Shown here in pieces: positions 35,659 to 45,569 of a stretch of 64,000 nucleotides of DNA (the first letter of the stretch is position 1; each line of letters opens with the position of its first letter). A program made the position numbers and the translations under genes. Below the pieces are notes generated by a model, which was given only the letters and a program-made list of their open reading frames with translations, did not search any database and was not told the origin of the DNA. The DNA comes from an uncultured Eubacteriales bacterium (GTDB taxonomy: Bacteria > Bacillota > Clostridia > Lachnospirales > Lachnospiraceae): contig UQCD01000001.1 of the NCBI GenBank assembly GCA_900539455.1, positions 186,001 to 250,000 of the forward strand. The letters are read 5' to 3'.

Positions 35659-36960
35659 TTACTCCTCGCTAAAGAATACCTCTAAAAGCTTTTCTAAGGC
35701 TCTCTGGTCCTTTGAGCCCATAACTTCTCTGGCTGAGTGCATTGCCAAAACTGGCACTCCTAAATCTACTGCTCTCATTGGCATAAATTTGTCTACATAA
35801 TTTCCCAGTGTTGAGCCTGTAGTAATGTCCGAATTGGAAACAAATTTCTGATATGGAATGTTATTTTTCTTTGCCAGCTGTTCAATAATAGCTATAGAGG
35901 TTGAGTCTGTAGCATAGGTTTGTGAGCAAGCCCTTTTAATAACCAATCCATTGTTAAGTGGATTTTTATTGGTCAAATCGGATTTTTCAAGTTTGTTTGG
36001 ATGTTCCCCATGAGCAACATCTACTGAAAGAAACATACCACTCATAATACTGTTTAAATATTCTATCCTTCCAAAACCAAGATACATATATATTTTTTCA
36101 ACTATATTTGACAGTAATATAGAGTCAGCACCCTGCTTTGTTGAGCTACCTATTTCTTCATTATCAAATAATGCAATAAGATTTATGCTGTTTGAATTTT
36201 TTCCATTAATAATACCATTAACACAGGCAACCACAGAGGTTATATTATCAAGTCGTGGTGCTGATATAAAATCATCCTCTATTCCGATTATATCCGGAAT
36301 ATCATTGTTGTAGATATATATTTCAAAATCTAAAATATCTTCCTTTTCAATACCAGCCTTGCCTGCCATATAATTCAAAAAGAAACCATCCTTATTTAGC
36401 TTTTCCTTAAGCATTGTGCACATTGGAAGCATATCCTTTTGTCTGCTTAGACCTATACCCTTGTTTATTTCTCTATTTTGGTGTATTGCAAGATTTGGTA
36501 TAGTAAAAAGTGACTTTTCAAAGTCAATAATTTTTACATTAGGATTGTAAATATCATTACTTTTGTAAGTAATTTTTCCAGCTGCAGATAATGGTCTGTC
36601 AAGCCATGTATTTAATATAAGTCCACCATAGATTTCAACATTAACACAGCCATAATCTCCAAGCCTGATCTCAGGATTTGGTTTTACATAAAGACAAGGG
36701 TGGTCTGTATGAGCTGCTGCAATTTTGATTTTGCCCTTAGCTTCAAAATTTTTGCCTATGGTAAAAGCATACACACTGGAATCATATACATTTACATAAT
36801 ATTTTCCACCACACTCTATATCCCAGTTTTCATTAATCTTTAGCTGTTTAAAGCCAGCATCCTTTAACAACTCCATTGCCTTTTTGGCTGTGGTAAAAGA
36901 GCAGGTACATTCTCCAATAACATCTATTAAATTTTCAGCACTAACTAAATAGTCCTTCAT
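35659..36960 (-). CDS. M18 family aminopeptidase
   Basis: 433-residue cytoplasmic metallopeptidase preferring acidic N-terminal residues (aspartyl aminopeptidase class). Metal and active-site residues are seen in AAHTDHPCLYVKP, ALFDNEEIGSSTKQGA and LAMHSAREVMGSKD. It forms the usual dodecameric shells in the family. It follows serA after a terminator, with an AAGGAG site close to its ATG, so probably has separate transcription or read-through. Confidence 0.93.
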   Translation of the reverse strand: MKDYLVSAENLIDVIGECTCSFTTAKKAMELLKDAGFKQLKINENWDIECGGKYYVNVYDSSVYAFTIGKNFEAKGKIKIAAAHTDHPCLYVKPNPEIRLGDYGCVNVEIYGGLILNTWLDRPLSAAGKITYKSNDIYNPNVKIIDFEKSLFTIPNLAIHQNREINKGIGLSRQKDMLPMCTMLKEKLNKDGFFLNYMAGKAGIEKEDILDFEIYIYNNDIPDIIGIEDDFISAPRLDNITSVVACVNGIINGKNSNSINLIALFDNEEIGSSTKQGADSILLSNIVEKIYMYLGFGRIEYLNSIMSGMFLSVDVAHGEHPNKLEKSDLTNKNPLNNGLVIKRACSQTYATDSTSIAIIEQLAKKNNIPYQKFVSNSDITTGSTLGNYVDKFMPMRAVDLGVPVLAMHSAREVMGSKDQRALEKLLEVFFSEE

Positions 36961-36977
36961 ACATTCTCCTTAAATTA

Positions 36978-37023
36978 AAAGAACTATTACAGATAGTTAA
37001 GCTACTAGCTATAATAGTTCTTT
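36978..37023 (-). terminator. Terminator after serA
   Basis: Arms AAAGAACTATTA (36978-36989) and TAATAGTTCTTT (37012-37023) enclosing a smaller stem, then TTTTAATTT on the minus strand. It ends nine bases after the serA stop. Confidence 0.75.
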
Positions 37024-37031
37024 CGGTTTTG

Positions 37032-38195
37032 CTATTTTACAATTCTTACTTTTATAACTCCATCAAGAGCCTGAATTTTTGAAACAGCCTCTGCTGTAGC
37101 CACATCATCAAGATCTAATATTGTATATGCGTAATCACCCTTTGATTTACTTGCCATATCTGAAATATTAATATTAAGTGCTGCAAGTACGCCAGTAAGC
37201 TGACTTAACATATTTGGAACATTTTTATGATTAATAGCGATTCTTCCGGCCTTTGTACATATACCCATATCGCAGGCTGGATAGTTTACTGAATTCTTAA
37301 TGTTACCATTTTCAATATAATCAACTAATTCATTAACTGCCATAATCGCACAATTATCCTCTGATTCAGCAGTTGAAGCACCAAGATGAGGAAATGCAAT
37401 TACATTGTTCATATTTGCAACTCTCTTTGTAGGGAAGTCTGTTACATATTTTGCAACCTTTCCAGATGCTAATGCTTCCTCCATATCGTCCTCATTTACA
37501 AGAAGATCTCTTGCAAAGTTTAAGATAATAACTCCGTCCTTCATCATTGATAAAGAGGCTTTGTTAATCATTCCCTTTGTATCATCAAGAAGTGGAACAT
37601 GTACTGTCACAAAATCACAGTTAGCAAAAATATCTGAATTTGACTTTACAATCTTAACCTCTCTTGAAAGATTGAGAGCATTGTTTACTGAAAGATATGG
37701 ATCACAACCCATAACCTCCATGCCAAGCGCAATACCAGCGTTTGCTACTAATACACCAATAGCTCCAAGACCTATAACGCCTAACTTTTTGCCTTTAATT
37801 TCTTTGCCAGCAAACTTAGACTTAGCCTTTTCCATTGTTTTATTGATTGCTTCGTCATCTTTATTATCGTTTACCCACTGCATACCACCCTTTAAATCTC
37901 TTGAAGCAAGTAACATAGCAGCTACGATAATTTCCTTAACACCATTAGCATTAGCACCTGGTGTATTAAATACTACGATACCCTTTTCAGCACATTTATC
38001 AAGTGGAATGTTGTTTACACCTGCACCTGCTCTTGCAACTGCTAAAAGGCTGTCTGGTAATTCCAATTCGTGCATAGCAGCACTTCTAACAAGCACTGCC
38101 TCTGCTTCTGCAAAATTATCAGTTGTTCCAAATGTATCTGGTAATAAATTCATACCAACCTTTGCGATTGGATTTAAACAATTAATTTTAACCAT
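37032..38195 (-). CDS. serA: D-3-phosphoglycerate dehydrogenase
   Basis: First step of serine synthesis, NAD-dependent oxidation of 3-phosphoglycerate. 387 residues: catalytic domain with RAGAGVNNIPLD, Rossmann loop LGVIGLGAIGVLVANAG, the catalytic RFA-D-E-H set with FPHLGASTAESEDN, and a C-terminal ACT domain (about 320-387) that commonly binds serine for feedback control. It starts on the serC stop as TAATG, so the pair is coupled. Confidence 0.96.
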   Translation of the reverse strand: MVKINCLNPIAKVGMNLLPDTFGTTDNFAEAEAVLVRSAAMHELELPDSLLAVARAGAGVNNIPLDKCAEKGIVVFNTPGANANGVKEIIVAAMLLASRDLKGGMQWVNDNKDDEAINKTMEKAKSKFAGKEIKGKKLGVIGLGAIGVLVANAGIALGMEVMGCDPYLSVNNALNLSREVKIVKSNSDIFANCDFVTVHVPLLDDTKGMINKASLSMMKDGVIILNFARDLLVNEDDMEEALASGKVAKYVTDFPTKRVANMNNVIAFPHLGASTAESEDNCAIMAVNELVDYIENGNIKNSVNYPACDMGICTKAGRIAINHKNVPNMLSQLTGVLAALNINISDMASKSKGDYAYTILDLDDVATAEAVSKIQALDGVIKVRIVK

Positions 38196-39277
38196 TATTT
38201 GTTTTCCTCCTCAAATTTCTTCATAAATTCAACTAATTTTTCAACACCTTCGATTGGCATAGCATTGTAAATAGAAGCTCTCATACCGCCAACTGTTCTG
38301 TGTCCCTTAAGGTTTTCAAATCCAGCTTCCTTTGCTTCCTTAACAAACTTAGCATCAAGATCAGCATCACCTGTAACAAATGGTACATTCATCAAAGAAC
38401 GATCCTTCTTTTCAACTGTTCCCTTGAATAATGTACTCTGGTCAAGGAAATCATAAAGAATTTTTGCTTTCTTTTCGTTACGCTCCTTCATAGCTGAAAG
38501 ACCGCCCATTTTCTTTAACCATTTGAATACCTTACCACAGATATAAATACCATAGCAAGGTGGTGTATTATATAAAGAACCTGCATCTGCATGAATTTTG
38601 TATTTAAGCATTGTTGGTGTTCCTGGAAGTGTATCCTCTGTAATTAAATCTTCTCTGATAATTACAATAACAACACCTGCTGGTCCTACATTTTTCTGAA
38701 CGCCACCATAGATTACTCCATACTTTGTAACATCAATAGGCTCTGATAAGAAGCAAGATGAAACATCTGCTACTAAAGTATGACCCTTTGTATTAGGAAG
38801 CTCTTTGAACTTTGTTCCATAAATTGTATTGTTTTCACAAATATATACATAATCAGCATCTTCTGGAATATCAAGATCGCTACAATCTGGAATATATGAG
38901 AAGGTCTTGTCTGCTGATGAAGCAACCTCTACTGCATCACCATAAATCTTTGCTTCCTGATAAGCCTTTTTAGCCCACTGACCTGTCACTATGTAAGCTG
39001 CCTTTTTATTTTTCATAAGGTTCATTGGAATCATGGCAAACTGCTGTGAAGCACCACCCTGTAAAAATAATACCTTGTAATTGTCAGGAATATTCATTAA
39101 TTCTCTTAAATCAGCTTCTGCTGTTTTAATAATGTCATCATAAGCCTTTGAACGATGGCTCATTTCCATAACTGACATTCCTGTACCTTGGTAATCAAGC
39201 ATTTCTGCTGCAGCCTCTTTTAATACTTCTTCAGGTAATACTGCTGGACCTGCTGAGAAATTGTAAACTCTGCTCAT
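38195..39277 (-). CDS. serC: Phosphoserine aminotransferase
   Basis: PLP enzyme converting 3-phosphohydroxypyruvate and glutamate to phosphoserine. 360 residues with MSRVYNFSAGPAVLPEEVL at the start, LFLQGGASQQFAM, and the PLP lysine in YGGVQKNVGPAG near 195. It overlaps serA by one base and follows ilvB by 55 bases. The phosphatase serB is not here. Confidence 0.97.
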   Translation of the reverse strand: MSRVYNFSAGPAVLPEEVLKEAAAEMLDYQGTGMSVMEMSHRSKAYDDIIKTAEADLRELMNIPDNYKVLFLQGGASQQFAMIPMNLMKNKKAAYIVTGQWAKKAYQEAKIYGDAVEVASSADKTFSYIPDCSDLDIPEDADYVYICENNTIYGTKFKELPNTKGHTLVADVSSCFLSEPIDVTKYGVIYGGVQKNVGPAGVVIVIIREDLITEDTLPGTPTMLKYKIHADAGSLYNTPPCYGIYICGKVFKWLKKMGGLSAMKERNEKKAKILYDFLDQSTLFKGTVEKKDRSLMNVPFVTGDADLDAKFVKEAKEAGFENLKGHRTVGGMRASIYNAMPIEGVEKLVEFMKKFEEENK

Positions 39278-39332
39278 TCTAAAATCCTCCTATAAACACT
39301 AAGCTATAGCTTATTTTGTTTTTATTTTATGA

Positions 39333-41012
39333 CTATGATTGCTTAAGATCTTCCTCACTAAAGGCTTCTGCAATAGCTCCACCTGGTGCTACCATTGGGA
39401 ACACCTTGTCATCTTCATCTATTATACAATCAATAACAACTGGCTTATTAAGTGAGATTGCTTTCTTTAAAGTATCAAGAAGCTCTTCCTTCTTTGTTAC
39501 TCTAAATGCTGTAGCTCCCATTGCCTCTGCTAATTTTACAAAATCAACACTATCATTTAAAATTGTATTTGAATATCTCTTGTCATAGAACAAGGTCTGC
39601 CATTGTCTAACCATTCCTAAAACATGGTTATTAATTACTATCTGGACAATAGGTATATTATATCTCGCTGCCGTAGCAATTTCATTCATATTCATTCTGA
39701 AGCAGCCATCACCTGCAATATTGCAGACAACCTTGTCTGGACAGCCCATCTTAGCACCAAGTGCGGCACCAAGACCGTAGCCCATTGTTCCAAGACCACC
39801 TGAGGAAATAAAAGTTCTAGGCTTTGTGTACTTGTAGAACTGAGCTGCCCACATCTGATGCTGACCAACCTCAGTTGTAATAATAGCCTCTCCGTTTGTT
39901 GCCTCATAAAGCTTTTCAATAACGAAAGGTCCTGTAAGTGCTTCCTTGTGGTAGCTTAATGGATATTTTTCTTTAAACTCTTTAATAGTCTTATTCCATT
40001 CAGGTCTTTCTGTTTTTGTTAATTTTGCATTTATTTTTGCCAAAATTTCCTTTGCATCACCCACAATGCTTGCATCTGTTTTGATGTTCTTGTTAATTTC
40101 AGCAGCATCTATATCAATATGGATAATTTTTGCATTATTAGCAAATTTCTTTGTATTTCCTGTTACTCTGTCGCTAAATCTTACACCAATAGCAATTAAC
40201 AAATCACTTTGTGTTACACCAAAGTTTGCTGTCTTTGTACCGTGCATACCAATCATTCCGGTATAATGCTCATTTGTTGCATCGAAAGCCCCTTTGCCCA
40301 TAAGTGTATCACAAACTGGTGCATCAACCTTTTCTACAAACTCTGCCAACTCTTCATTAGCATCTGAAGCAATAATACCACCACCAACAAATATGTATGG
40401 CTTTTTAGCCTTGCCAATCATTTTAACAACCTTGTCAATATCGGCATCATTTACTGGTGCTTTTTCCTTAGTAATTGGCTTTGGAGCTTTTTTCTTATAT
40501 TCTGCCTTGTTTGCAGTTGCATCCTTTGTAATATCAACTAATACAGGACCAGGTCTGCCTGATGCTGCAATGTAAAATGCCTCTCTGATTGTATCAGCAA
40601 TATCATCAACATCTTTAACGATAAAGTTGTGCTTCGTAATTGGCATTGTAACACCAGTAATGTCAATTTCCTGGAAGGTATCTCTACCAAGTAAGGACTT
40701 AGCAACATTGGCTGTAATTGCAACGATTGGAATTGAATCCATATAAGCTGTAGCTATACCTGTTACAAGATTTGTAGCACCAGGACCCGATGTTGCCATA
40801 CATACACCAACCTTGCCTGTTGCTCTTGCATATCCATCTGCTGCATGGGAAGCGCCCTGCTCATGAGATGTTAATATATGCTTTATTTCATTTTGATGCT
40901 TATATAATGCGTCATATACATTAAGAATTGTTCCACCTGGATAACCAAAAACTGTATCAACGCCCTGCTCTTTTAAGCATTCGATAATAATTTCTGAACC
41001 TGTCAACTGCAT
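39333..41012 (-). CDS. ilvB: Acetolactate synthase large subunit
   Basis: Thiamine diphosphate enzyme, first common step of valine, leucine and isoleucine synthesis. 559 residues: catalytic Glu in LTSHEQGASHAADGYARA, FAD region and ThDP motif GDGCFRMNMNEIATAARYN ending in NN. Unlike the usual operon no small regulatory subunit (ilvN) is adjacent, so it is elsewhere or absent. It follows ilvD by 52 bases. Confidence 0.96.
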   Translation of the reverse strand: MQLTGSEIIIECLKEQGVDTVFGYPGGTILNVYDALYKHQNEIKHILTSHEQGASHAADGYARATGKVGVCMATSGPGATNLVTGIATAYMDSIPIVAITANVAKSLLGRDTFQEIDITGVTMPITKHNFIVKDVDDIADTIREAFYIAASGRPGPVLVDITKDATANKAEYKKKAPKPITKEKAPVNDADIDKVVKMIGKAKKPYIFVGGGIIASDANEELAEFVEKVDAPVCDTLMGKGAFDATNEHYTGMIGMHGTKTANFGVTQSDLLIAIGVRFSDRVTGNTKKFANNAKIIHIDIDAAEINKNIKTDASIVGDAKEILAKINAKLTKTERPEWNKTIKEFKEKYPLSYHKEALTGPFVIEKLYEATNGEAIITTEVGQHQMWAAQFYKYTKPRTFISSGGLGTMGYGLGAALGAKMGCPDKVVCNIAGDGCFRMNMNEIATAARYNIPIVQIVINNHVLGMVRQWQTLFYDKRYSNTILNDSVDFVKLAEAMGATAFRVTKKEELLDTLKKAISLNKPVVIDCIIDEDDKVFPMVAPGGAIAEAFSEEDLKQS

Positions 41013-41064
41013 TTTTCTTTTTCCTCTCTTATCATCGTGAAAAATTATTAAATGTCATTATATA

Positions 41065-42738
41065 CTATAATGTACTTCTAAGTATAGCACCTTTGTTTGC
41101 AGATGTAACTAATGACGCATATCTTGTAAGATAGCCAGTTGTTACTTTTGGTGCCTTTGGCTGCCATTTAGCCTTTCTAGCTGCTAATTCTTCATCTGAA
41201 ACCTCTACATTGATAGAATGGTTATCAATATCAATATTTATAATATCGCCTTCTTCAATAAGAGCTATTGGGCCACCAACTGCTGCTTCTGGAGATACAT
41301 GACCGATTGAAGCTCCTCTTGAAGCTCCTGAAAATCTGCCATCAGTAATAAGTGCTACTGATGAGCCTAGTCCCATACCGGCAATAGCTGATGTAGGATT
41401 TAACATTTCTCTCATACCAGGGCCACCCTTTGGTCCTTCATATCTGATAACTACTACATCACCGGCAACAATCTTTCCACCCTTAATAGCGGCGATTGCA
41501 TCCTCTTCACAGTCAAATACTCTGGCTGGTCCTGAGTGCTTAAGCATCTCGGGTACAACTGCCGAACGCTTAACTACACAGGTATCCGGAGCAATATTTC
41601 CTTTAAGAACGGCAATTCCACCAACCTCACTATATGGATTTTCTATTGGTCTTATTACCTCTGGATTTTTGTTTGTAACACCTTCGATGTTTTCACCAAC
41701 AGTTTTACCTGTTGCTGTAATAAGGTCTGTATGTAATAAATGCTTCTTGTTTAATTCATTCATTACAGCATATACACCACCAGCCTCATTTAACTCTTCA
41801 ATATATGTATGACCTGCTGGTGCAAGATGACAAAGATTTGGTGTTTTAGCACTGATTTCATTTGCCATATCAATATTTAAATCAATTCCCGCTTCGTGAG
41901 CAATAGCTGGTAAATGTAACATACTATTTGTACTACAGCCAAGTGCCATATCAACTGTAAGAGCATTTTCAAAGGCTTCCTTTGTCATAATATCTCTTGG
42001 TCTGATATTCTTTTCAAGCAGTTCCATTACCTTCATACCTGCGTGTTTTGCAAGCTTAATTCTTTCTGAATATACAGCAGGTATTGTACCATTACCCTGT
42101 AAGCCCATACCTAATGCTTCTGTTAAGCAGTTCATACTGTTTGCTGTATACATTCCTGAGCAGGAACCACAGGTTGGACAAGCTTTATTTTCAAATTCTT
42201 CTACATCTTCAAGTGTCATTTTTCCAGCAGCATATGAACCAACTGCCTCAAACATACTTGAAAGTGAAGTTTTACAGCCTTTAACCTTTCCGGCAAGCAT
42301 TGGTCCACCACTGACAAATACTGTTGGTATATTAAGTCTTGCTGCTGCCATAAGTAAGCCTGGTACATTCTTATCACAGTTTGGAATCATTACTAATGCG
42401 TCAAATTGATGTGCCATTGCCATACATTCTGTTGAATCGGCTATTAAATCTCTTGTTACAAGAGAGTATTTCATTCCTACATGTCCCATTGCAATACCGT
42501 CACATACAGCTATAGCTGGAAACATAACAGGTGTTCCGCCTGCCATTGCTACGCCTAATTTAACTGCATTTGCAATTTTATCAATATTCATATGACCAGG
42601 AACAATTTCGTTATAGGAGCTGACAATACCAACTAACGGTCTTTCTAATTCTTCTTTTGTTAAGCCTAAAGCATTAAATAACGAACGGTGAGGTGCTTGC
42701 TGCATACCCTTTGTTACTGCATCACTTTTCATTTTCAT
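41065..42738 (-). CDS. ilvD: Dihydroxy-acid dehydratase
   Basis: Iron-sulfur dehydratase of branched-chain amino acid synthesis. 557 residues with the cluster cysteines in [12 protein letters not shown] and [19 protein letters not shown], and the [10 protein letters not shown] signature near the C-terminus. 21 bases after leuB and 52 before ilvB. ilvC is not in the window. Confidence 0.97.
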   Translation of the reverse strand: MKMKSDAVTKGMQQAPHRSLFNALGLTKEELERPLVGIVSSYNEIVPGHMNIDKIANAVKLGVAMAGGTPVMFPAIAVCDGIAMGHVGMKYSLVTRDLIADSTECMAMAHQFDALVMIPNCDKNVPGLLMAAARLNIPTVFVSGGPMLAGKVKGCKTSLSSMFEAVGSYAAGKMTLEDVEEFENKACPTCGSCSGMYTANSMNCLTEALGMGLQGNGTIPAVYSERIKLAKHAGMKVMELLEKNIRPRDIMTKEAFENALTVDMALGCSTNSMLHLPAIAHEAGIDLNIDMANEISAKTPNLCHLAPAGHTYIEELNEAGGVYAVMNELNKKHLLHTDLITATGKTVGENIEGVTNKNPEVIRPIENPYSEVGGIAVLKGNIAPDTCVVKRSAVVPEMLKHSGPARVFDCEEDAIAAIKGGKIVAGDVVVIRYEGPKGGPGMREMLNPTSAIAGMGLGSSVALITDGRFSGASRGASIGHVSPEAAVGGPIALIEEGDIINIDIDNHSINVEVSDEELAARKAKWQPKAPKVTTGYLTRYASLVTSANKGAILRSTL

Positions 42739-42759
42739 TACTTCCTTTCTTGGTAAAGA

Positions 42760-43851
42760 TTAAATTCTTTCGCAGATAAGTGTGCCCATTTCGCTACACT
42801 TAACCTGTTTAGCTCCCTCTGACATAATATCTACTGTTCTGAAGCCATCCTTTAAAACCTGCTTAATAGCATTTTCTACAGCATCTGCTTCTTTATCTAA
42901 ATCAAAGGAATATCTAAGCATCATAGCAGCCGAAAGAATTGTTGCAATAGGGTTTGCTATATCCCTGCCGGCAATATCAGGAGCTGCTCCGTGACTAGGC
43001 TCATATAAACCTAACTTTGTTGCACCTAAGGATGCCGACGATAGCATACCTATTGAGCCAGTAATCATACTAGCCTCATCAGATAAAATATCACCAAACA
43101 TATTCTCTGTAAGAATAACATCAAACTGTTTAGGATCCTTTACCAACTGCATTGCACAATTATCAACAAGCATATGTTCTACTGTAACTTCACTGTAATC
43201 CCTAGCAACCTCGTTTACGATTTTGTCCCAAAGACGGCTTGTGTCAAGAACATTTGACTTATCAACACTTGTTACCTTTTTATTTCTCTTCATAGCAATT
43301 TCAAAAGCCTTAACTGCTATTCTTCTAATTTCATTTTCATCATATTTAAGTGTATCAACTGCTGTTGTCACACCATCAATTTCCTTTGTGTATCTGTCAC
43401 CAAAGTAAAGACCACCTGTAAGCTCTCTAACAACAATCATATCAAAGCCTGCTGTAGCAACAGCCTCTTTAAGTGGACAGGCTTCTTTTAATTCATCATA
43501 TAAGAATGCCGGTCTTAAGTTTGCAAATAAGCCTAAACCTTTTCTAATAGCTAATAATCCAGCCTCTGGTCTAAGGTTTGGTGGTAACTCATACCACTTA
43601 TCCACTCCTACCCTGCCGCCTACTGCTCCAAGTAAAACTGCATCTGAAGCCTTAGCAGCAGCTAATGCTTCGTCTGTAAGTGGAACTCCATGTGCATCAA
43701 TAGATACACCACCCATTAAAACCTCAGTATAATTAAATTCATGACCATATTTTTTTGCAACTGCATCTAATACTTTTTTTGCTTCTGCCACTATTTCTGG
43801 TCCGATACCATCACCCGGTATAGCTGCTATATTAAACTTCATAATTGACAC
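42760..43851 (-). CDS. leuB: 3-isopropylmalate dehydrogenase
   Basis: Third step of leucine synthesis. 363 residues with IPGDGIGPEIVAEAKKVL at the start, VVRELTGGLYFGDR, the metal-binding TENMFGDILSDEASMI and the EPSHGAAPDIAGRDIANP signature. leuA and leuCD are absent nearby. It follows yajC by only 30 bases, so it may be read from the tgt promoter. Confidence 0.97.
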   Translation of the reverse strand: MSIMKFNIAAIPGDGIGPEIVAEAKKVLDAVAKKYGHEFNYTEVLMGGVSIDAHGVPLTDEALAAAKASDAVLLGAVGGRVGVDKWYELPPNLRPEAGLLAIRKGLGLFANLRPAFLYDELKEACPLKEAVATAGFDMIVVRELTGGLYFGDRYTKEIDGVTTAVDTLKYDENEIRRIAVKAFEIAMKRNKKVTSVDKSNVLDTSRLWDKIVNEVARDYSEVTVEHMLVDNCAMQLVKDPKQFDVILTENMFGDILSDEASMITGSIGMLSSASLGATKLGLYEPSHGAAPDIAGRDIANPIATILSAAMMLRYSFDLDKEADAVENAIKQVLKDGFRTVDIMSEGAKQVKCSEMGTLICERI

Positions 43852-43881
43852 CTTGCCTATATGGCATTTTTCCTTTTTATA

Positions 43882-44208
43882 TTATTCTTCGTTTGCTTTT
43901 TCAATTTCTACAATAGCATTTTTCTGCATTGGAATTCTACAGTTTTTGTTATTTCCAAATTCAACAATTACCATATCCTCTGTTACATCTATTACAACAC
44001 CATAAAAGCCTGCCGTAGTAAGCACCGAATCACCTACTGCTATTGAATCGATAATGGCTTTCTGTTTTGTCTGCTGTTTCTTCTGAGGTCTAATCATTAA
44101 AAAGTATATAATTGCTCCGAATACAACTACATAAATTACTAAAATAATCCAGCTACCTTTTGTATCTGTAGCTGCCGCCTGCGATGCTAAAATTGATAAT
44201 GTGTTCAT
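43882..44208 (-). CDS. yajC: Preprotein translocase subunit YajC
   Basis: 108-residue single-pass membrane protein that joins the Sec holotranslocon. Transmembrane segment WIILVIYVVVFGAIIYFLMI near 20-40, then the basic RPQKKQQTKQK and the conserved SVLTTAGFYGVVIDV region. It follows tgt as usual; the expected secD/secF are not next in line, leuB is. Confidence 0.95.
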   Translation of the reverse strand: MNTLSILASQAAATDTKGSWIILVIYVVVFGAIIYFLMIRPQKKQQTKQKAIIDSIAVGDSVLTTAGFYGVVIDVTEDMVIVEFGNNKNCRIPMQKNAIVEIEKANEE

Positions 44209-44219
44209 AAATGTTCCTC

Positions 44220-45353
44220 CTAGTTATCCGTTCCATTTACTTTGGATAATTTTTCTTTTTTATATTCTTTATATCTGCCTTCTTCTATGGCTAATCTGAT
44301 TTCTTCCATCATTGTATTATAGAAATATAAATTATGCAACACGCACAATCTCATTCCCAACATTTCCTTAGCCTTTAGAAGATGTCTTATATAAGCTCTG
44401 CTATATGTTCTGCAAGCTGGGCAATTACAGCCTTCTTCAATAGGAGAAGGATCTAGCTCATATTTTGCATTGAACAAATTAATCTTTCCATGATTTGTAT
44501 ATAAATGACCATGTCGGCCATTTCTGCTAGGATATACACAATCAAAGAAATCCACACCTCTGTCTACAGCCTCTAAAATATTTGCCGGTGTTCCTACACC
44601 CATAAGGTATGTAGGCTTTTCAAGTGGTAAATATGGGACAACCTTTTCAATAATCTCATACATCTCTTCGTGAGTTTCACCAACTGCCAAGCCACCAATA
44701 GCATATCCGTCTAAATCCAGCTGTGATATTTGTTTTGCATGTTCTATACGGACATCCTCCAAAACACCGCCCTGGTTTATACCAAATAATAGCTGGTTTT
44801 TGTTGATAGTGTCTGGCAGACTATTAAGCCTTTTCATTTCGTCCTTGCATCTTTTCAGCCACCTTGTAGTCCTTGCAACTGAATTTTCAATGTAGCTTCT
44901 GTCAGCCTTGGCTGGAGCACATTCGTCAAATGCCATTGCAATAGTAGATGCAAGATTTGACTGAATCCTCATGCTTTCTTCCGGACCCATAAATATTTTT
45001 CTGCCATCTACATGTGAGTTAAAATAAACTCCTTCTTCCTTTATCTTACGCAGACCTGCTAAAGAAAATACCTGAAATCCACCTGAGTCTGTAAGAATAG
45101 GCTTGTCCCACACCATAAACTTGTGAAGTCCACCCATTTTTTTTACAACCTCATCTCCAGGTCTTACATGTAAATGATAAGTATTTGATAACTCAACCTG
45201 TGTTTTAATATTTTGTAAATCATCTGTAGATACAGCTCCCTTTATTGCGGCTGCTGTTCCAACATTCATAAATACAGGAGTCTGAATAACACCATGTACT
45301 GTATGGAACTCACCACGCTTTGCCATACCATCTCTTTTGATAACCTTGTACAT
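44220..45353 (-). CDS. tgt: tRNA-guanine transglycosylase (queuine/preQ1 type)
   Basis: Exchanges G34 of tRNAs with GUN anticodons for preQ1. 377 residues with the nucleophile/active site LTDSGGFQVFSLAG, the tRNA-recognition DVRIEHAKQISQLDLDGYAIG and the zinc site CNCPACRTYSRAYIRHLL plus a distal His. It begins the tgt-yajC unit behind its own promoter and a structured leader. Confidence 0.97.
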   Translation of the reverse strand: MYKVIKRDGMAKRGEFHTVHGVIQTPVFMNVGTAAAIKGAVSTDDLQNIKTQVELSNTYHLHVRPGDEVVKKMGGLHKFMVWDKPILTDSGGFQVFSLAGLRKIKEEGVYFNSHVDGRKIFMGPEESMRIQSNLASTIAMAFDECAPAKADRSYIENSVARTTRWLKRCKDEMKRLNSLPDTINKNQLLFGINQGGVLEDVRIEHAKQISQLDLDGYAIGGLAVGETHEEMYEIIEKVVPYLPLEKPTYLMGVGTPANILEAVDRGVDFFDCVYPSRNGRHGHLYTNHGKINLFNAKYELDPSPIEEGCNCPACRTYSRAYIRHLLKAKEMLGMRLCVLHNLYFYNTMMEEIRLAIEEGRYKEYKKEKLSKVNGTDN

Positions 45354-45380
45354 ATCCTACCTCATTACAATAATGTAGCC

Positions 45381-45426
45381 TTGCATTTACCTTTACTGGG
45401 TACTCCATACCCTATTATAAATGCAA
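45381..45426 (-). ncRNA. Structured leader of tgt
   Basis: Outer arms TTGCATTTA (45381-45389) and TAAATGCAA (45418-45426) are perfect and enclose an inner hairpin GGGTA-CTCCA-TACCC at 45398-45412 in plus-strand letters. The expected transcript start (near 45429) falls just before the outer arm, so the RNA begins with this element, ending about 28 bases before the start codon. It does not look like a preQ1 riboswitch I know. Confidence 0.5.
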
Positions 45427-45435
45427 ACTTTATTT

Positions 45436-45464
45436 AGTTTACCACAATTATATTCATAATTCAA
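45436..45464 (-). promoter_or_regulatory. tgt promoter
   Basis: Minus strand TTGAAT (45459-45464), 17-base spacer, TAAACT (45436-45441). Leader of about 75 bases. Confidence 0.7.
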
Positions 45465-45569
45465 CTTTACTTTATATGATAATTTCACCAAACTGTAAAT
45501 CCTTTGTTGAATATAAGCAGCTTTGCTTGTACACAATAATCATATATTATAAATTCTAATGGAGGAATT

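Noticed and set aside
37405..38226. A 273-codon plus-strand open frame opposite serA
   Set aside because: It mirrors the serA codon pattern, lacks a ribosome binding site and resembles no protein; serA is certain.
39300..39313. Perfect 14-base palindrome TAAGCTATAGCTTA between ilvB and serC
   Set aside because: No loop for an RNA hairpin, no promoter nearby; short AT-rich palindromes are expected by chance.
45381..45426. preQ1 riboswitch before tgt
   Set aside because: The short C-rich/A-rich pseudoknot pattern of class I and the other known shapes are not present; kept only as an unassigned structured leader.
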